Assembly: GCA_009773515.1 (NCBI GenBank)
Contig: WSXX01000031.1
Location: forward strand, 684 to 50,693
From: Bacteroidota bacterium
GTDB taxonomy: Bacteria > Bacteroidota > Bacteroidia > Bacteroidales > Lentimicrobiaceae
Length of the DNA: 50,010 nucleotides
Direction of reading: 5' to 3'
This document shows, in pieces, positions 47,490-50,010 of the stretch. Each line of letters begins with the position of its first letter. The stretch's first letter is position 1. The notes under the pieces are model-generated. The model was not told where the DNA came from, did no database searches, and saw nothing but the letters and a program-made list of their open reading frames with translations. Both the position numbers and the translations under genes were made by a program.

Positions 47490-47517
47490 CCAAATATAAC
47501 AACATTTTAAATATCCA
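47490..47517 (+). repeat. 28-bp direct repeat, right copy
   Basis: Matches the left copy at 27 of 28 bases; see 46748-46775. Confidence 0.5.
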
Positions 47518-47767
47518 GACCATTCGTCGGGCTTTTGTATTTACGGTCTTACCCAAAAGCTCAATGAACTTAGCGGGGATGCAACTGTCAGATGACTCTG
47601 TGTCATTGTCAGATCGCTTTGCATAAATATTAGGTTGGTTTACAAGGATATTAAAGTAGTTTACAATAAGCATGGATCTGAATAGTACAAAAGCAATCAT
47701 CCACTTATCCCATAAAAGGGAAAAGTGGACGATAGAAAATTAATCTGATATTTTCGCTTACAAATTC

Positions 47768-48571
47768 TTACAACACCACCAGTTTTCTGTTCGACTGTCC
47801 GTCAGGTGTTGAAAGCCTGAGAATGTATGTGCCTGGCGAAAGATTGTGATTCAATGAAACATTACTGCTTCCTTCCTGTATCTGTTGCTCAAGGTTGAAA
47901 CTGGCTTTTTGTCCGGAAAGTGTATATACTTCGGCCTTAAGTAACCCTTGGTTTTTCAGATTCATATCGAGGAACAATGAACCTGAGCCCGGATTGGGAT
48001 AAATGCGGGCAATGCCGGCTTCTTTTTCGTCGATACCAACATTGTAGTTTTCGTTAAGCAAGAGCGATGACAACCTGACATTTGGCTGCGAAATAACTCC
48101 TGCGATATACATGGTTACATCGCCTGTTCCGGGAGTTGAAGGTGCCGTCCACTGGAAGTTCCAGGTGGCTGTAGCAGCATTGCTGGCGGATGTGTGTGTA
48201 ACATATTTACTGAATCCAACAATCTGGTTGCCTTGTCCGGCTATCAGAGTGCCTACCAAAGCGCCGGCTAAATTTTGTGGAGAAGCTTGAAATCCTTTAC
48301 GTCCTGAGCCACTCAGCGTAACTGTAAAATCATAGGTTTCTCCTGCCAGATACCCGGTAGGAGGAACATTGGAAGTAAGAATCCCGGTAACAGGAGTTGC
48401 TGTGCCACCATGACAAACAGTGCAATTTTTTGCATCACCCGGCGATCCGGTATGTCCTGCCGGTGCTCCGGTAGGGCTTTTTGTGCCATGTTGTTCTCCT
48501 GAAAAGGATTGAGTCAGCCCAAAAATGAGCAATGCAACAGGAATTATTAAAAGAGAGTAGATTTTTTTCAT
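47768..48571 (-). CDS. Secreted CxxCH protein with Reeler-like domain and T9SS tail
   Basis: 267 residues. Signal peptide MKKIYSLLIIPVALLIFGLTQSFS, then C50-TV-C53-H54, a single haem c-type motif, then a domain (~60-165) with TGYLAGETYDFTVTLSG and TGDVTMYIAGVIS. This resembles the Reeler/choice-of-anchor V module often found with CxxCH in Bacteroidota. The last ~85 residues form a T9SS sorting domain (ARIYPNPGSGSLFLD, LSPGTYILRLS, RKLVVL). It is probably a surface or secreted cytochrome-like or structural protein; haem binding is inferred. No respiratory gene is adjacent. Domain order is confident, function is not. Confidence 0.5.
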   Translation of the reverse strand: MKKIYSLLIIPVALLIFGLTQSFSGEQHGTKSPTGAPAGHTGSPGDAKNCTVCHGGTATPVTGILTSNVPPTGYLAGETYDFTVTLSGSGRKGFQASPQNLAGALVGTLIAGQGNQIVGFSKYVTHTSASNAATATWNFQWTAPSTPGTGDVTMYIAGVISQPNVRLSSLLLNENYNVGIDEKEAGIARIYPNPGSGSLFLDMNLKNQGLLKAEVYTLSGQKASFNLEQQIQEGSSNVSLNHNLSPGTYILRLSTPDGQSNRKLVVL

Positions 48572-48839
48572 AAAGTCGGGTTGTCGGTGTTGAATAAATG
48601 ATTTTTAGCTTTTTGATGCTATAAACAACAACAATTCCCTGATTAAGTTTAAGAATCCAATAACATTAATATAGTGTGCAAAATAAGTCTCTCTTTTGAA
48701 ATAACTTTCCCAAATGAAAAGGGAGAACCCGCTGGATTTTACAATAAAAAAGGATCCAAAAAAACGAAATTAATCGTCCCCCTTTTTTAGAAAGAGAGAG
48801 AAGAGTCGGATAAATACTTCAGCCTTTAACATCAGCCCA

Positions 48840-49736
48840 CTATTCGAAAGAATGGTTGTACTTCATAATTATCTCTGCCATACCTGCTGGGTTGAGTGAA
48901 AACAATCCCTTTCTTTTTCCGATTAAATAATATGCCATTCCCCCCGCAATTACAGGTGATGAAATCAGCAGTCCGGTTTCCACACTTGGGGATGCTACCA
49001 CAGCAACAAGCGTTGCCATTGCAATTGCCGGTGGAATTATACGCGATGCAGGGCTTCTTTTTTTGGCAAATTTCATCATCATCTGATAAGCCTCGGGTGA
49101 ACCGGTTAAATGATTATCAGCAAACTCCTTTAAATTATTCAAGGGAATTGTTTGTGTGCTGTCTGATTCAAGTGTCACGAAAAAATAATAATCGTTCGCA
49201 TAGCGCACTCTGTCGCCATAAGTAACAATCATAAAGTTCCGGTAGCTGCTGTTTTTGGGGTCAGAAGAAATAAATTCTACAATACCGCCTTCCTGAGGGA
49301 GTTTTCGTGCATAATAGAGGTTCATTTTTCCTTTGACAATCAATTCTCCAAATACATGATTTCGAGCATCGAAACTGCATGAACGGTAATACTTTCCGTT
49401 TTGCCTGAATCCATAAATCAGACTTGCCGGATATATTCTGGATGGATTTTCCCAAACGGAAATGAACTGATCGGTAAAATTCTCTCTCAGATAGGCTGCC
49501 TCTTTTAAACTGTCATCAAGGCTTAAGAAAATGGTTGACGGATAATAATCAACAAATGGAACATCATATAAATCGGGGGGTACAACAGCCAAGGGTTTTT
49601 GATTTTTCTTATTCCGGCGGGCTTCACGGCGCGATTCTTTTGAAGTTTCACGTTTGGTGCTGTCTGCTTCCTGAGCAGGTAAGAGCCCGGGTATCAAGAA
49701 TGATAATGCGAATAATAGAAATGCTTTTTTTATCAT
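48840..49736 (-). CDS. Exported protein of unknown function with C-terminal membrane segments
   Basis: 298 residues with signal peptide MIKKAFLLFALSFLIPGLLPAQ. A strongly basic stretch (~28-47; KESRREARRNKKNQK) follows. The middle (~55-215) has mixed alpha/beta character with no family I recognise (SLIYGFRQNGKYYRSCSFD, FISSDPKNSSYRNFMI). Two hydrophobic segments near the end (~231-250 and ~256-272) could be membrane-spanning. A perfect -7 box lies 18 bases upstream. Single gene. Confidence 0.5.
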   Translation of the reverse strand: MIKKAFLLFALSFLIPGLLPAQEADSTKRETSKESRREARRNKKNQKPLAVVPPDLYDVPFVDYYPSTIFLSLDDSLKEAAYLRENFTDQFISVWENPSRIYPASLIYGFRQNGKYYRSCSFDARNHVFGELIVKGKMNLYYARKLPQEGGIVEFISSDPKNSSYRNFMIVTYGDRVRYANDYYFFVTLESDSTQTIPLNNLKEFADNHLTGSPEAYQMMMKFAKKRSPASRIIPPAIAMATLVAVVASPSVETGLLISSPVIAGGMAYYLIGKRKGLFSLNPAGMAEIIMKYNHSFE

Positions 49737-49753
49737 ATCAGGAATTTATGCAA

Positions 49754-49761
49754 CAAAGTTA
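49754..49761 (-). promoter_or_regulatory. Putative -7 box of the exported protein gene
   Basis: TAACTTTG on the minus strand matches TAnnTTTG exactly and lies 17-18 bases before the ATG. The leader would be very short. Confidence 0.5.
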
Positions 49762-49803
49762 CATGAATCTTTAGTCTTTCGTTCCGATAGCCATCGTAAC
49801 TGC

Positions 49804-49940
49804 TACCAATGATAGATTGAATAGCGTTTTGTCCTTCGACTCCGCTCAGGATGACATCGTATATGACTGATAACTTGTGCATTAAATAGAGCCATTGCTA
49901 ACCTAGAACGCATGTCACACTGAGCGGAGATTCTGTGTTA
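49804..49940 (+). repeat. Dispersed palindromic repeat, copy R4 (truncated)
   Basis: It carries the CCTTCGACTCCGCTCAG arm and TGTCACACTGAGCGGAG, but the right arm is cut after GAGCGGAG, so the outer third is lost. Its middle resembles R2 (GAGCCATTGCTAACCTA against GAGTCATTGCTGACCTA). Confidence 0.5.
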
Positions 49941-49968
49941 ATATCCAATCAAAATCTGATATTTTTTT

Positions 49969-49976
49969 TACCTTTG
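49969..49976 (+). promoter_or_regulatory. Putative -7 box for a gene beyond the right edge
   Basis: TACCTTTG follows a T-run and matches TAnnTTTG exactly. No start codon is in the remaining 34 bases, so a rightward gene would begin outside the window. Confidence 0.5.
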
Positions 49977-50010
49977 TACTTCAAAACGGCCTTGTGCTAG
50001 TTTCTAAAGA

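Larger units (their letters stand above)
46748..47517 (-). mobile_element. Putative RAYT element bounded by 28-bp direct repeats
   Basis: The unit comprises the RAYT gene, two copies of a 29-bp palindrome and 28-bp direct repeats at both ends (one mismatch). The direct repeats are too long for a normal target-site duplication, and HUH elements do not usually make one, so they may be part of the element's ends or older repeats. Confidence 0.5.
47375..47767. other. Intergenic region around the RAYT
   Basis: It holds the upstream palindrome, the right 28-bp direct repeat and about 250 bases to the next gene without a convincing feature. A 71-codon frame (47485-47700) has no recognisable protein pattern. 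Confidence 0.5.

Noticed and set aside
47485-47700. 71-codon minus frame upstream of the RAYT
   Set aside because: It overlaps the right 28-bp direct repeat; no domain is recognised and it could be a decayed fragment at most.

Overview
The window looks like a chromosomal piece of a Bacteroidota bacterium, most likely an environmental Bacteroidales/Marinilabiliales-type lineage; the exact taxon cannot be fixed from this sequence. The evidence is a SusC/SusD pair, several proteins ending in type IX secretion (T9SS) sorting domains, -7 boxes of the TAnnTTTG type, weak or absent Shine-Dalgarno sequences, and Bacteroidota-typical families (DUF3857 transglutaminases, SprB-like repeats, delta-60 repeats). 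No rRNA, tRNA, CRISPR array or prophage was recognised.

Layout. Positions 1-12996 (minus) are one uninterrupted reading frame of at least 4332 codons that runs off the left edge. It encodes a giant secreted parallel beta-helix protein. A 1.2 kb AT-rich gap separates it from a divergent secreted GH2 beta-galactosidase (14159-17401). Next come two tandem copies of a 170-bp palindromic repeat, a multi-Ig T9SS protein (17887-20262, minus), two consecutive DUF3857/transglutaminase-fold exported proteins (20602-24778), a DUF4328 membrane protein, a delta-60 repeat protein, an AbgT-family transporter, a serine beta-lactamase-like hydrolase, an alpha/beta hydrolase and a small outer-membrane beta-barrel protein.

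From about 33.7 to 37.9 kb the window is accessory in character: degenerate dispersed GC-rich repeats, a DUF2007 zinc-ribbon protein, a TPR membrane protein, a HEPN-MNT pair and a polytopic membrane protein. Positions 37945-45540 (minus) hold an apparent three-gene operon: SusC-like receptor, SusD-like lipoprotein, and a secreted LamG plus peptide-N-glycosidase F-like protein. I infer a system that deglycosylates glycoproteins and imports the released glycan or glycopeptide. The right end has an AT-rich membrane protein, a REP-associated tyrosine transposase (RAYT) carrying its own palindrome in frame, a CxxCH-containing T9SS protein and a secreted protein of unknown function.

Most notable: the giant beta-helix protein with paralogous modules near both visible ends; the SusCD-PNGase F-like locus; a transglutaminase-like pair in which only the first keeps the Cys-His-Asp triad; heptameric tandem repeats that start inside the stop codons of both of those genes; the RAYT with an in-frame REP palindrome between near-identical 28-bp direct repeats; and a 170-bp palindromic repeat family sitting mainly between convergent genes.
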